Shown here: one piece after another, positions 15,092 to 23,318 of the stretch | Numbering within the stretch: position 1 is the stretch's first letter | Layout: every line of letters begins with the position of its first letter | From: Oscillospiraceae bacterium | Lineage (GTDB): Bacteria; Bacillota; Clostridia; Oscillospirales; Oscillospiraceae | Assembly (NCBI GenBank): GCA_017412585.1 | Contig: JAFPXK010000030.1 | Location: 1 to 45,450 of the forward strand | Direction: 5' to 3' | Length of the DNA stretch: 45,450 bases | Translations under genes and position numbers: made by a program | Notes under the pieces: model-generated | The model's input: only the letters and a program-made list of their open reading frames with translations | What the model was told of the DNA's origin: nothing | The model's database searches: none

Positions 15092-15517
15092 ATGGAGTCG
15101 AAGAACACTGACGCCCTGCAGCGGGAGCTGATGCAGGCCAACAATCTGGATCGATTCCTGACGGAGAATGACAGCAGCTTCCGCAGCGAATCGGCCCCCG
15201 AAATGCTCAAACGTCTTTTTGAAAAGCGAAACATCACCAAGGCTGCTTTGGCCAAGCAGTCCGGTATGAGCGAGGTGTACCTCCATCAGGTTTTCTCCGG
15301 CCGCCGCAACCCCTCCCGCAACAGGCTGCTGTGCCTGTGCTTCGGCCTGCAGGCCACCTTTGAGGAGACCCAGAATCTGCTGCTGCAGTGCCGTCTGGCG
15401 CCGCTGTACCCCCGGGACAAGCGGGACGCCATTATTATCTTCTGTCTGAGCCACGATATGACCCTTTTCCAGACCAACGACAAATTATTTGCCGAGCGGG
15501 AGGAAACTCTCTGCTGA
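15092..15517 (+). CDS. XRE-like helix-turn-helix regulator
   Basis: A 141-residue protein. The central helix-turn-helix (about residues 48-80) reads ITKAALAKQSGMSEVYLHQV with a following GRRNPSR, as in XRE/Cro-type domains. The N-terminal 35 residues are charged, and the C-terminal part (CRLAPLYPRDKRDAIIIFCL onward) is a conserved-looking tail that I have no name for. ATG at 15092 follows AAGGAG; a longer reading from 15065 lacks a site. It is divergent from the kinase gene, with 103 bases between starts, which suggests it controls the kinase or is controlled by it. Confidence 0.88.
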   Translation: MESKNTDALQRELMQANNLDRFLTENDSSFRSESAPEMLKRLFEKRNITKAALAKQSGMSEVYLHQVFSGRRNPSRNRLLCLCFGLQATFEETQNLLLQCRLAPLYPRDKRDAIIIFCLSHDMTLFQTNDKLFAEREETLC

Positions 15518-15539
15518 CGGCATACCCCATTATGGCGCA

Positions 15540-15580
15540 AATCCCCGCGAAGCCGATGGCTTCGCGGGGATTCTGTTTTT
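15540..15580 (+). terminator. Terminator after the HTH gene
   Basis: A 15-base-pair perfect stem (15540-15554 with 15558-15572, loop GAT) followed by TCTGTTTTT. It lies between the HTH stop and the convergent leuS stop and may serve both. Confidence 0.88.
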
Positions 15581-18086
15581 ACTTGGCGGGCTTGACGATA
15601 AGGTTGATGAGCTTATTTTTCACGAAGATGGTTTTCACCACGCTCATGCCCTCGGTGGCCTTCCTGACGCGGTCACTCTCCAGCGCGGCGGCCTTGACGG
15701 CGGCCTCGTCGCTGTCGGTGTCCACCACCACGGTGCCACGGAGCTTGCCGTTGACCTGCACGGCCATCTCCACCTGGGCGTCCACGGTCTTGCTCTCGTC
15801 ATACTCCGGCCAGGGGCTCTGCATGGCCATCTTGCCACACGCGGCGGCAAAGCCCATGTTCTCCCACATCTCCTCGGCCATGTGGGGCACGAAGGGGCTC
15901 AGCAGACGGATGAGCACGCTCAGGTCGCCCCGGGACAGGCCCTTGCTGTAAAACTCGTTCACCAGCGTCATCAGCGCGGCGATGGCGGTGTTCATCTTCA
16001 GCTCCTCGATGTCGGCGCTGACCTTCTTGATGGTCTTGTGGACGGAGGCCATGTTGGCCTTGGAGATGCCCTCCTCATCGCTGACCATGTCCTGCAGATT
16101 GAAGCAGCGGTCCAGGAAGCGCTTGCTGCCCTTCACGGCCTCGTCAGACCAGGCGGCGGTCTTCTCAAAGTCGCCGATGAACATGATGTAGAGCCGCATG
16201 GTGTCGGCGCCGTAGGCCTTGATCACGTCGTCGGGGTTCACCACGTTGCCCAGGGACTTGGACATCTTCACCGCCGGGCGGGTGGCCATAGAGCCGTACT
16301 TGGCGATAAGGGCCTGCTTCTCCTCCTCGGTGTCCACGTTGCCGATATAGTGGGGGTTCTTGCCCAGGATCATGCCGTGGCTGGTGCGCTTGGCATAGGG
16401 CTCCTTGGTATGGACAAGGCCCAGGTCGTAGAGGAACTTGTGCCAGAACCGGCTGTACAGCAGGTGGAGGGTGGTGTGCTCCATGCCGCCGTTGTACCAG
16501 TCCACAGGGCCCCAGTATTCCTCGGCCTCACGGGAGAGGAACTCCTTATCGTTGTGGGGGTCCATATACCGCAGGTAGTACCAGCAGGAGCCGGCCCAGT
16601 TGGGCATGGTGTCGGTCTCCCGCTTGGCGGGGCCGCCGCACTGGGGGCAGGTGGTGTTGACCCAGTCGGTCATCTTGGCCAGGGGGCTCTCGCCGTCGTC
16701 GGTGGGCTCGTAGCTCTCCACGTTGGGCAGCAGCAGGGGCAGCTCGCTCTCATCCAGGGGCACCCAGCCGCACTCGGGGCAGTTCACCAGGGGGATGGGC
16801 TCGCCCCAGTACCGCTGGCGGGTAAATACCCAGTCACGCAGCTTGTAGTTCACCTTTTCCTTGCCCCAGCCGTGGTCCACGGCGTACTGCCGCATGGCGG
16901 GGATGGCCTCCTTGACGGTCATGCCGTTGAGGAAGCCGGAGTTGACCATGACGGCGCTGTCGTCCTTGGCCACGAAGGCCTCCCGCGTCACGTCGCCGCC
17001 GGCCACCACCTCGCGGATGGGCAGGCCGAACTTGGTGGCAAACTCCCAGTCCCGCTGGTCGTGGCCGGGCACGCCCATCACCACGCCGGTGCCGTAGCCC
17101 ATCAGCACGTAGTCGGACACAAACATGGGGATGGCATCGCCGGTGATGGGGTGATAGGCCTCCACGCCCTCCAGGCGCACGCCGGTCTTTTCCTTGTTCA
17201 GCTCGCCCCGCTCAAAGTCGGACTTGCGGGAGGCGGCCAGGCGGTATTCCGCCACGGCGTCCCAGTTGACGATCTTGTCCTGCCACTTGTCCAGCAGGGG
17301 ATGCTCCGGGGACACCACCATGTAGCTGACGCCGAAAATGGTGTCCACCCGGGTGGTGTACACGGTGACGTCGTCGCCGGTGCTGGTCTTGAAGGTGGCG
17401 TCGGTGCCGTAGGAGCGGCCGATCCAGTTCTTCTGCTGCACCTTGACACGGTCGATGTAGTCCAGCTCGTCCAGGTCGTCGATGAGCCGGTCGGCGTACT
17501 TGGTGATGGCCAGCATCCACTGGCTCTTCTCCTTGCGCACCACCTCGCCGCCGCAGCGCTCGCACTTGCCCTCTACCACTTCCTCATTGGCCAGGCCCAC
17601 CTTGCAGCTGGTGCACCAGTTGATGGGCATGGTGGTCTTGTAGGCCAGGCCCTTCTTGTACATCTGCAGGAAGATCCACTGGGTCCACTTGTAATACTTG
17701 GGGTCGGTGGTGTCCACCACCCGGTCCCAGTCGAAGCCGTAGCCCAGCATTTTCAGCTGCCGGGTGAAGTTGGCGATGTTGTCCCGGGTGACGATGGCGG
17801 GATGGATGTGGTTCTTGATGGCGAAGTTCTCCGTGGGCAGGCCGAAGGCGTCATACCCGATGGGGAACAGCACGTTGTAGCCCTCCATGCGGCGCTTGCG
17901 GCTGACAATGTCGATGGCGGTAAAGGGCCGGGGGTGGCCTACGTGAAGCCCCGCGGCGCTGGGATAGGGGAACTCGATGAGGCCGTAGAACTTGGGCCGG
18001 GGGTCGCCGGTGACGGCGGCATAGGGCTTGGTCTCCTCCCACCGGGCCTGCCACTTCTTCTCAATGGCGGAAAAATCGTAATACAT
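15579..18086 (-). CDS. leuS: Leucyl-tRNA synthetase
   Basis: Charges tRNA-Leu with leucine; class I enzyme with an editing domain. The HIGH motif appears as HVGH (48-51) and the KMSKS motif as [10 protein letters not shown] in the C-terminal half. Zinc-binding Cys pairs (CTSCK and CERCGG) and the CP1 editing insert are present. From the ATG at 18086 the protein has 835 residues, normal for bacteria; this ATG follows AAGGAG, while the in-frame ATG at 18122 lies in the T-box terminator. Expression is controlled by a T-box leader. Confidence 0.98.
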   Translation of the reverse strand: MYYDFSAIEKKWQARWEETKPYAAVTGDPRPKFYGLIEFPYPSAAGLHVGHPRPFTAIDIVSRKRRMEGYNVLFPIGYDAFGLPTENFAIKNHIHPAIVTRDNIANFTRQLKMLGYGFDWDRVVDTTDPKYYKWTQWIFLQMYKKGLAYKTTMPINWCTSCKVGLANEEVVEGKCERCGGEVVRKEKSQWMLAITKYADRLIDDLDELDYIDRVKVQQKNWIGRSYGTDATFKTSTGDDVTVYTTRVDTIFGVSYMVVSPEHPLLDKWQDKIVNWDAVAEYRLAASRKSDFERGELNKEKTGVRLEGVEAYHPITGDAIPMFVSDYVLMGYGTGVVMGVPGHDQRDWEFATKFGLPIREVVAGGDVTREAFVAKDDSAVMVNSGFLNGMTVKEAIPAMRQYAVDHGWGKEKVNYKLRDWVFTRQRYWGEPIPLVNCPECGWVPLDESELPLLLPNVESYEPTDDGESPLAKMTDWVNTTCPQCGGPAKRETDTMPNWAGSCWYYLRYMDPHNDKEFLSREAEEYWGPVDWYNGGMEHTTLHLLYSRFWHKFLYDLGLVHTKEPYAKRTSHGMILGKNPHYIGNVDTEEEKQALIAKYGSMATRPAVKMSKSLGNVVNPDDVIKAYGADTMRLYIMFIGDFEKTAAWSDEAVKGSKRFLDRCFNLQDMVSDEEGISKANMASVHKTIKKVSADIEELKMNTAIAALMTLVNEFYSKGLSRGDLSVLIRLLSPFVPHMAEEMWENMGFAAACGKMAMQSPWPEYDESKTVDAQVEMAVQVNGKLRGTVVVDTDSDEAAVKAAALESDRVRKATEGMSVVKTIFVKNKLINLIVKPAK

Positions 18087-18122
18087 CAGCTTTTCTCCTT
18101 TGGAAATTCTGTTTTTCGGCAT

Positions 18123-18160
18123 AAAAAAAGTCCCCGGCCCATCAAAAATGGGTCAGGGGC
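18123..18160 (-). terminator. T-box terminator of leuS
   Basis: On the minus strand CCCCTGACCCAT pairs with ATGGGCCGGGG (18148-18159 with 18132-18142), followed by seven T. It begins seven bases past the antiterminator sequence, as expected for T-box attenuation. Confidence 0.92.
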
Positions 18161-18379
18161 GAATGAACGCGGTACCACCCTGATTTCGGCGCGGCTGCGC
18201 CATCTCAGTGCCTCTTTGGGAGGCGGCACGGATAACGGTGTGCGTCCGTCCCGCCCTGTTCAAGCGGGAGGCTCCGGGGCCAGTACAGCGGAGCGCCCCC
18301 ATCGGCTCGCACCAGACGCCGACTCTCTTGCGGCGGGCATTGCTCCGTCTTTTTCCCATCATCGCCGATGAAAAATATC
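18123..18379 (-). promoter_or_regulatory. T-box riboswitch (leucine) upstream of leuS
   Basis: The minus strand has the T-box antiterminator core AGGGTGGTACCGCG (18168-18181), a stem I apical region with AGAGAG and GGTGCGAGCCG, and the terminator above. Uncharged tRNA-Leu binding would favour the antiterminator and allow leuS transcription. Two CTG triplets (18286-18288 and 18281-18283) lie where the 3' side of the specifier loop should be; CTG is a leucine codon, so either fits. The specifier assignment is inference. Confidence 0.95.
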
Positions 18380-18385
18380 GTAGCT

Positions 18386-18414
18386 ATTCTACCCACTCCC
18401 CCGCCGTTTGTCAA
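18386..18414 (-). promoter_or_regulatory. leuS T-box promoter
   Basis: TTGACA (18409-18414), 17 bases, TAGAAT (18386-18391) on the minus strand. Transcription should start near 18379, just before the T-box. Confidence 0.88.
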
Positions 18415-18481
18415 GATGTTTTCGCGGCGCATACCATGAGAATGGGGAGCCTCTCCCCTGTTATCATAAGGAGGAACAGCC

Positions 18482-18868
18482 ATGAACGAGCAAACCTTTT
18501 CTCTGGAGCAGTTGGGCCCCTATCTGGGGGACAATCCCGGCAGGGGCACGCTGCGGGTGCAGGTGTTCACCGCCTTCGGCGCCTTCCCGGTGGCGGGGGC
18601 CACGGTGGCAGTGGACGCCAATCTGGACGGCACCCGCCTGCCCATCTACCGCAAAACCACCGACCAGAGCGGCGTGGCGGAGGGCTTCATTCTGCCCGCC
18701 AAGGCCCGGCAGGCCTCCCAGCGGGAGGACACCGCCGACGGCAGCACCACCATCTACACCGTCACCATCACCCATCCCGGCTACCGCCCTCTCACCGACC
18801 GGCGGGTGGTGATCTACGACGGGGTGGAGACGCTGCTTCCGGTGATGCTGGAGCCCATTTTGCTGTAA
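18482..18868 (+). CDS. Beta-sandwich (carboxypeptidase regulatory-like) protein
   Basis: A 128-residue soluble protein without a signal peptide. After a short N-terminal tail, residues about 22-125 look like a transthyretin-like or carboxypeptidase-regulatory beta-sandwich: GTLRVQVFTAFGAFPVAGATV, then a turn, DQSGVAEGF, and THPGYRPL before the final strands. It follows AAGGAGG and lies 12 bases before the SpoIID-like gene, so both are one unit. I infer an accessory binding role with that cell wall protein. No catalytic residues are seen. No clear promoter was found; the gene is divergent from the leuS T-box. Confidence 0.82.
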   Translation: MNEQTFSLEQLGPYLGDNPGRGTLRVQVFTAFGAFPVAGATVAVDANLDGTRLPIYRKTTDQSGVAEGFILPAKARQASQREDTADGSTTIYTVTITHPGYRPLTDRRVVIYDGVETLLPVMLEPILL

Positions 18869-18880
18869 GGAGGCCGCGCT

Positions 18881-20224
18881 ATGCCCACCACTCCCGTTGT
18901 GCCGGAGTTCATCACCGTACACCTGGGCCGCCCCGACCAGCCGGCCCGGAACGTCACCGTACCCTTTACGGACTACATCAAGAACGTGGCCTCCCACGAG
19001 ATCTACCCCACCTGGCCGGAGGCGGCCATTCGGGCCAACATCCTGGCCCAGCTCTCCTTTACCCTGAATCGGATCTATACCGAGTATTACCCCAGCCGGG
19101 GCTACGACTTTGACATCACCAGCACCACCCAGTACGATCAATATTTCGTGGAAAACGGCGACCAGTTTGAAAACATCAGCCGCATTGTGGACGAGATATT
19201 CCGCAGCTACATCGTCCGCCGGGGCAACGTGGAGCCCCTGTTCGCCATGTTCTGCGACGGCGTGCGCAGCCAGTGCCGGGGGCTCTCCCAGTGGGGCACG
19301 GTGCAGCTTGCCGAGCAGGGCTACACACCCTATCAGATTTTGCAATACTACTACGGCGACGACATCGACATCGTCACCGACGCCCCCGTGTCCAGCCGCA
19401 CCGCCTCCTACCCCGGCCGCCCTCTGCGCCGGGGCAGCGTGGGGGAGGACGTGCGCACGGTGCAGCGGGTGCTGAACCGCATCGGCATGAACTTCCCCGC
19501 CATTCCTCCCATTCGGAACACCAACGGCATCTTCGACCTGCCCACGGAGCAGGCGGTGCGGGCCTTCCAGAACGCCTTCAATATCGCCGTGGACGGCGTG
19601 GTGGGGCCTGTGACCTGGTATAAGCTGAAATCCGTGTGGGCAGGCGTCCGGGGTCTCAGCGAGCTGTCCGCCCAGGGTCTCACCCTATCCGACGTGGCCC
19701 GGACCTACCCCTCCCAGCTCCGCTACGGCGACAGCGGCATCGGCGTGGAGACCATACAATACTACCTGGGCTTTCTGGGCTTCTTCCTGCCCCAGCTCCC
19801 CGCCATCGGCGTCACCGGCAGCTTTGACGACACCACCCGCGACGCGGTATACGCCTTTCAGCGCTACGCCGGGCTGCCGGTGGACGGCATCGTGGGCAAC
19901 GACACCTGGAACGCCCTGCAAAACGCCTACGACCGCCTCCTCACCGACCTGCCCGACCCCTACCGGGAGCGGCTGGCGGAGATCTACCCCGGCCGCTTCC
20001 TGGTACGGGGCGACACAGGGGAGAATGTGGCGCGGCTCCAGCGGGCGCTGCAATACATGGCCCAGGTTTACGGCGATATGCCCACCGTGGAGGCCGACGG
20101 CATCTTCGGCCCCGCCACCCAGGCGGCAGTGATGGCGGCCCAGCGGCGGCTGGGTTTCGACGTCACCGGCGCGGTGGGGCCTATTCTGTGGCGCAGTCTC
20201 ATCTGGCCCCGGATACCGTTTTAG
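18881..20224 (+). CDS. SpoIID-like domain with three peptidoglycan-binding repeats
   Basis: Predicted cell wall-binding, possibly spore-related protein of 447 residues. Residues about 10-165 resemble the SpoIID lytic transglycosylase domain: VASHEIYPTWPEAAIRANIL (36-55) aligns with the helix carrying the essential Glu (Glu40 here), and GLSQWGTVQLAEQGYTPYQI (134-153) with the C-terminal signature. Two Cys (125, 132) are extra. Three PG_binding_1 repeats follow at about 182-255, 280-345 and 370-440, each with a VDG(I/V)VG or similar ending. There is no signal peptide or membrane anchor, unlike classical SpoIID. It may be made in the mother cell for the cortex, or exported another way. Confidence 0.85.
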   Translation: MPTTPVVPEFITVHLGRPDQPARNVTVPFTDYIKNVASHEIYPTWPEAAIRANILAQLSFTLNRIYTEYYPSRGYDFDITSTTQYDQYFVENGDQFENISRIVDEIFRSYIVRRGNVEPLFAMFCDGVRSQCRGLSQWGTVQLAEQGYTPYQILQYYYGDDIDIVTDAPVSSRTASYPGRPLRRGSVGEDVRTVQRVLNRIGMNFPAIPPIRNTNGIFDLPTEQAVRAFQNAFNIAVDGVVGPVTWYKLKSVWAGVRGLSELSAQGLTLSDVARTYPSQLRYGDSGIGVETIQYYLGFLGFFLPQLPAIGVTGSFDDTTRDAVYAFQRYAGLPVDGIVGNDTWNALQNAYDRLLTDLPDPYRERLAEIYPGRFLVRGDTGENVARLQRALQYMAQVYGDMPTVEADGIFGPATQAAVMAAQRRLGFDVTGAVGPILWRSLIWPRIPF

Positions 20225-20231
20225 TATGGCA

Positions 20232-20258
20232 AAAGGGACGGGCAGCACCCGTCCCTTT
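20232..20258. terminator. Bidirectional terminator between SpoIID-like gene and tspO
   Basis: AAAGGGACGGG (20232-20242) pairs with CCCGTCCCTTT (20248-20258) over a 5-base loop between two convergent genes. Confidence 0.85.
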
Positions 20259-20263
20259 CCCAT

Positions 20264-20752
20264 TCACCCGTTCAGCAGCCACACCCCTGCGTTGAGATAG
20301 CCCGCAAAGGCCACCCATATCAAATAGGGGATTTGCAGATACGCCGCCGTTTTGTCCACCTGTCGGAAGGTCAGCACCATGGCCAGGATCAGCCCCCACA
20401 TGACCGCCAGCCACGCCAGGGCGAAGCCGTAGGCCGAGAGGTTGAAAAAATAGATGCTCCAGCAGAAGTTGAAGGCCAACTGCACCACGTACAGCAGCGT
20501 GCCCCGCTCTTGCAGCGGGTGGGGCCTGGCCAGCCGCACCCGGGCCATGGACACCCCCATCAGCACATAGAGCACCGTCCACACAATGGGGAATACGATG
20601 CCCGGCGGCGACAGGGGCGGCTTCACCATGGTGGTGGCGTAGGCCTCCGTGCCCTCCCGGGTCAGCAGGGCGGACAGGCCGCCCACCGCCAGCGTCAGCG
20701 CGATCCAGAACAGGTATGTTTTCCAGCTTCCTCGTTTTTTCATATCCATCAC
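20264..20752 (-). CDS. tspO: TspO/MBR family tryptophan-rich sensory protein
   Basis: Five-helix membrane protein of the translocator protein/benzodiazepine receptor family, which binds porphyrins; its bacterial role is often sensory or in tetrapyrrole breakdown. Family stretches are PPGIVFPIVWTVLYVLMG, QLAFNFCWSIYFF and the C-terminal YLIWVAFAGYLNAGVWLLN. The length (about 160) is normal. The start is unsure: GTG at 20752, ATG at 20749 or ATG at 20743, none with a good ribosome site. It stands alone between two terminators. Confidence 0.93.
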   Translation of the reverse strand: MMDMKKRGSWKTYLFWIALTLAVGGLSALLTREGTEAYATTMVKPPLSPPGIVFPIVWTVLYVLMGVSMARVRLARPHPLQERGTLLYVVQLAFNFCWSIYFFNLSAYGFALAWLAVMWGLILAMVLTFRQVDKTAAYLQIPYLIWVAFAGYLNAGVWLLNG

Positions 20753-20769
20753 CGGTGATAGGATATGCC

Positions 20770-20799
20770 AAAAGGCCCGGGACTATGCCCGGGCCTTTT
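20770..20799 (-). terminator. Terminator of the smc-rsfS operon
   Basis: AAAAGGCCCGGG (20770-20781) pairs with CCCGGGCCTTTT (20788-20799) over a 6-base loop, 12 bases past the rsfS stop. Confidence 0.85.
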
Positions 20800-20811
20800 G
20801 TTATGGCGTTT

Positions 20812-21204
20812 TTACTCCAAAACCGTCAGCTTGCGGATGTCGGCCTCGTCAATGACGCCGGTGAGGTCCACGTTCTTGCCGTCGCGCCACAGCCGCTCCA
20901 GGTCGTAGAAGCTGCGGGCCTCGCCGTTGAACACGTGGACGGCGATGCAGCCGTAGTCCAGCAGCACCCAGGTGCCGCCCCGGTAGCCCTCCCGGTGCAG
21001 GGGCTCCTCCCCGGCCTGCTCGGTCAGCGCCTTTTCCACGCTGTCCACCAGGGCGTTGATCTGGGTGTTGCTGCTGCCGGTGCAGATGACGAAATAGTCC
21101 GCCAGAGTGGTGAGATCGCTGATCTCCAGCACCTGAATCTCCTTGCCCTTCTTGTCGCTGAGGGCCTTGGCGGCCATCAGTGCCAGTTCCTTCGGTGTCT
21201 TCAT
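20812..21204 (-). CDS. rsfS: Ribosome silencing factor RsfS
   Basis: Binds ribosomal protein uL14 and keeps the subunits apart when nutrients are short. The 130 residues show the family core: ISDLTTLADYFVICTGSSN (28-46), VEKAL, and GTWVLLDYGCIAVHVF (about 81-96). It overlaps the end of nadD-yqeK by four bases, and the nadD-yqeK-rsfS order is usual in Firmicutes. It is the last gene of the operon. Confidence 0.96.
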   Translation of the reverse strand: MKTPKELALMAAKALSDKKGKEIQVLEISDLTTLADYFVICTGSSNTQINALVDSVEKALTEQAGEEPLHREGYRGGTWVLLDYGCIAVHVFNGEARSFYDLERLWRDGKNVDLTGVIDEADIRKLTVLE

Positions 21205-22397
21205 AGTGTGACTCCCTTCTCAATCAGGTAGTTTTTGGCGTCCATGGTGTGGTGGTGTACCGGACGGCCCTCGCTATCCATCTCCGCGATGGTCATGGTG
21301 AGTCCCATCAGCAGGCCCCGGTCCAAGTCCTCGTAGACCACCTTGCGCAGCGCGTCCACGCCGTCAAAGTCCCGGGTGGGCTCGATGTAGTCCGCCAGAT
21401 ACAGGATTTTTTCCAGCCGGGTCATGTTGGCGTGGCCGGTGGTGTGCCAGCGGATGGCGCTGTACACGCCGTCGCTGACGGCGAAGGTGCGCCGGGCGAT
21501 CTCCGCCCCGGTGCGGGCGTGGAGCAGCTTCAGCGCCCGTTGCTCCAGCTCGTCCAGCGTGAGGCCGTACTCCGCGCACAGGGCAAGCTGCTCCGGCATG
21601 TCCAGCTTTTTGGTGCAGTCGTGGAGCAGCGCCGCCATGCGGGCCTCCTGCTCGTCGCCGCCGTAGCGCTGCGTGAGACGCACCGCCTCCTGCTCCGTGC
21701 CCAGCACGTGGGGCATCCGCTTGGGCTTTAAGTAGCTCATGGCCATGGGCCGCAGCTCGTCAGGGGTCAGGCGGGTCAAATCCGGATGGGTGCCGTAGAG
21801 ATGGCACCGCCGGATGTAGCCCCACACCGCCGTGGGCACCAGCTTCTCCCCCTCCCCTCTCGCCAGGGCCTCACGGACCTGGGTGGAGCTGATGGGGATG
21901 ATCTCATCATTATCAATAATGGCGACCTTTGCCCCGAACTGCCGCTCCAAAAGCCGCTTCTGGGCGGCAAAGCCCTCGTCCGCGTCACCGTCCATGCGGT
22001 GGAAGGCGCCGATGTGGGCCAGGGCGCAGATGACCTCCGGCTCGTGCCAGTGGTGGAGGGACAGGAACATATCGCTGCCCATCAGCAGCCACAGCTCGTC
22101 CTCCGGGTACCGCTGCCGCAGCAGCCGCAGGCTGTCGCTGGTGTAGCTCTTGCCGGTGCGCTGCAGCTCAATGCCGTCGGCCTGGGCCAGCTTGCCCACC
22201 GCTCCCGCCGCCAGCTCCGCCATCTCCAGGCGCTGCTCCGGCGACGCGCTGCCCTCCGGCAGCGTCTTGTGGGGCGGCACGTTGGCGGGGAGCAGCAGCA
22301 GCTTGTCCAGCCCCAGGGCCTTCACCGCCGCCCGGGCCGCCGTAATGTGGCCGTTGTGGACGGGGTTGAAGGTGCCGCCGTAAATGCCGATTTTCAT
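21201..22397 (-). CDS. nadD: NadD-YqeK fusion: nicotinate-nucleotide adenylyltransferase and HD phosphohydrolase
   Basis: A 398-residue two-domain enzyme. Residues 1-200 are NadD, which makes deamido-NAD from nicotinate mononucleotide and ATP, with GGTFNPVHNGH (7-17, His14 and His17) and ISSTQVR (168-174). Residues about 205-398 are a YqeK-type HD domain with HDCTKK (His258-Asp259), HART (292) and ADYIEP (334-339); YqeK proteins hydrolyse diadenosine tetraphosphate to ADP. In most Firmicutes these are two adjacent genes. No stop or frameshift separates them here. Start and stop overlap yhbY and rsfS by four bases each. Confidence 0.95.
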   Translation of the reverse strand: MKIGIYGGTFNPVHNGHITAARAAVKALGLDKLLLLPANVPPHKTLPEGSASPEQRLEMAELAAGAVGKLAQADGIELQRTGKSYTSDSLRLLRQRYPEDELWLLMGSDMFLSLHHWHEPEVICALAHIGAFHRMDGDADEGFAAQKRLLERQFGAKVAIIDNDEIIPISSTQVREALARGEGEKLVPTAVWGYIRRCHLYGTHPDLTRLTPDELRPMAMSYLKPKRMPHVLGTEQEAVRLTQRYGGDEQEARMAALLHDCTKKLDMPEQLALCAEYGLTLDELEQRALKLLHARTGAEIARRTFAVSDGVYSAIRWHTTGHANMTRLEKILYLADYIEPTRDFDGVDALRKVVYEDLDRGLLMGLTMTIAEMDSEGRPVHHHTMDAKNYLIEKGVTL

Positions 22398-22711
22398 AGG
22401 GACTTCGCTGCCTTCACCAGCGTGATTTTTCGTTTGTCTTTCCGGGGCTGCTGGCGGTACAGCACGAACTTGCTGCCGATGACCTGCACCACCTCGCTGC
22501 GGGTGGCGGGAGCGATGGCCTCCGCCGCCTCCCGGGCGGTGAGCAGGCTGTTTTCCAGCACCCGGCCCTTGATGAGCTCCCGGGCCTCCAGGGCGTTGTC
22601 CGCCTCCTGAATCACGTTCTCCGTTACGCCGTCCTTGCCCACGATGAGGATGGTGTCCTCCCCGGCGGCAATGCCCCGCAGTTGGGCCCGCTGCTTACTT
22701 GTCAGTTCCAT
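22394..22711 (-). CDS. yhbY: YhbY family RNA-binding (CRM domain) protein
   Basis: A 105-residue CRM-domain protein that associates with pre-50S ribosomes. It begins LTSKQRAQLRGIAAG, has the GxxG-like loop as VGKDGVTENV and the late GSKFVLYRQ strand. A basic tail (KDKRKITL) follows. Its start lies inside the end of rdgB (17-base overlap), with the stop four bases into nadD; all are tightly coupled. Confidence 0.93.
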   Translation of the reverse strand: MELTSKQRAQLRGIAAGEDTILIVGKDGVTENVIQEADNALEARELIKGRVLENSLLTAREAAEAIAPATRSEVVQVIGSKFVLYRQQPRKDKRKITLVKAAKSL

Positions 22712-23303
22712 AGCCGTTCTTCTCCATATCTTCCTGTAATACCTGCGCGAATTTCCGCAGGGCGTTGCCCCGGTGGGAGATGGCGTTCTTCTCCTCCGCC
22801 GTCAGCTGGGCAAAGGTCTTGCGCAGCTCGGGCACAAAGAACACCGGGTCATATCCAAAGCCCCCCTCCCCCATGGGGGCAAAGGCGATGGTGCCGTAGC
22901 AGTCCCCCTGGGCGGTAAGCTGCCGCCCGTCGGGGAAGCAGCACACCACGGCGGTGTGGAAATGGGCGGCGCGGTTGGTGGCGCCCCGCATGTTTTGCAG
23001 CAGCAGCTGATACCGCTCGGCATCGCTGCCCACGCCGCCGTAGCGGGCGGAGTAGATGCCGGGAGCGCCGTTCAGCCAATCCACGCAAAGGCCGCTGTCG
23101 TCGGCGATGGCGGGCAGGCCGCTGGCCTGTGCCACCGCCCGGGCCTTGATGGCGGCGTTTTCCATAAAGGTGGTGCCCGTCTCCTCCGGCTCCAGATTGA
23201 GTCCCAGGTCGCTTTGCAGCACCACCTCCACCCCCAGGTGGGACAAAATGGCCTGCATCTCCTGGAGCTTGCCCCGGTTATGGGAGGCCAATACAAATTT
23301 CAT
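22695..23303 (-). CDS. rdgB: XTP/dITP diphosphatase (RdgB/HAM1)
   Basis: Removes non-canonical purine triphosphates (XTP, dITP, ITP) from the nucleotide pool. It starts KFVLASHNRGKLQEM, the substrate-binding N terminus, and has ADDSGLCVDWLNGAPGIYSA (about 66-85) and a C-terminal SHRGNALRKF (Ser-His-Arg). The ATG at 23303 is chosen over 23312 because the GGGAGG site would touch the earlier ATG. The 202 residues are full length. It sits 15 bases after rph. Confidence 0.96.
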   Translation of the reverse strand: MKFVLASHNRGKLQEMQAILSHLGVEVVLQSDLGLNLEPEETGTTFMENAAIKARAVAQASGLPAIADDSGLCVDWLNGAPGIYSARYGGVGSDAERYQLLLQNMRGATNRAAHFHTAVVCCFPDGRQLTAQGDCYGTIAFAPMGEGGFGYDPVFFVPELRKTFAQLTAEEKNAISHRGNALRKFAQVLQEDMEKNGYGTDK

Positions 23304-23318
23304 ACGTTCCATCCTCCC

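Noticed and set aside
14989..15255. An N-terminal extension of 89 residues on the kinase
   Set aside because: It would run through the divergent promoter and the HTH gene start; the GTG at 14988 has an ideal ribosome site.
15489..18371. A 960-codon open frame on the plus strand opposite leuS
   Set aside because: It is the antisense reading of leuS, an effect of high third-position GC; it is His/Gly/Val-rich with no family motifs and runs into the T-box leader.
18153..18483. Short minus-strand genes upstream of leuS
   Set aside because: They fall in the T-box leader and its promoter; the RNA element explains the sequence.
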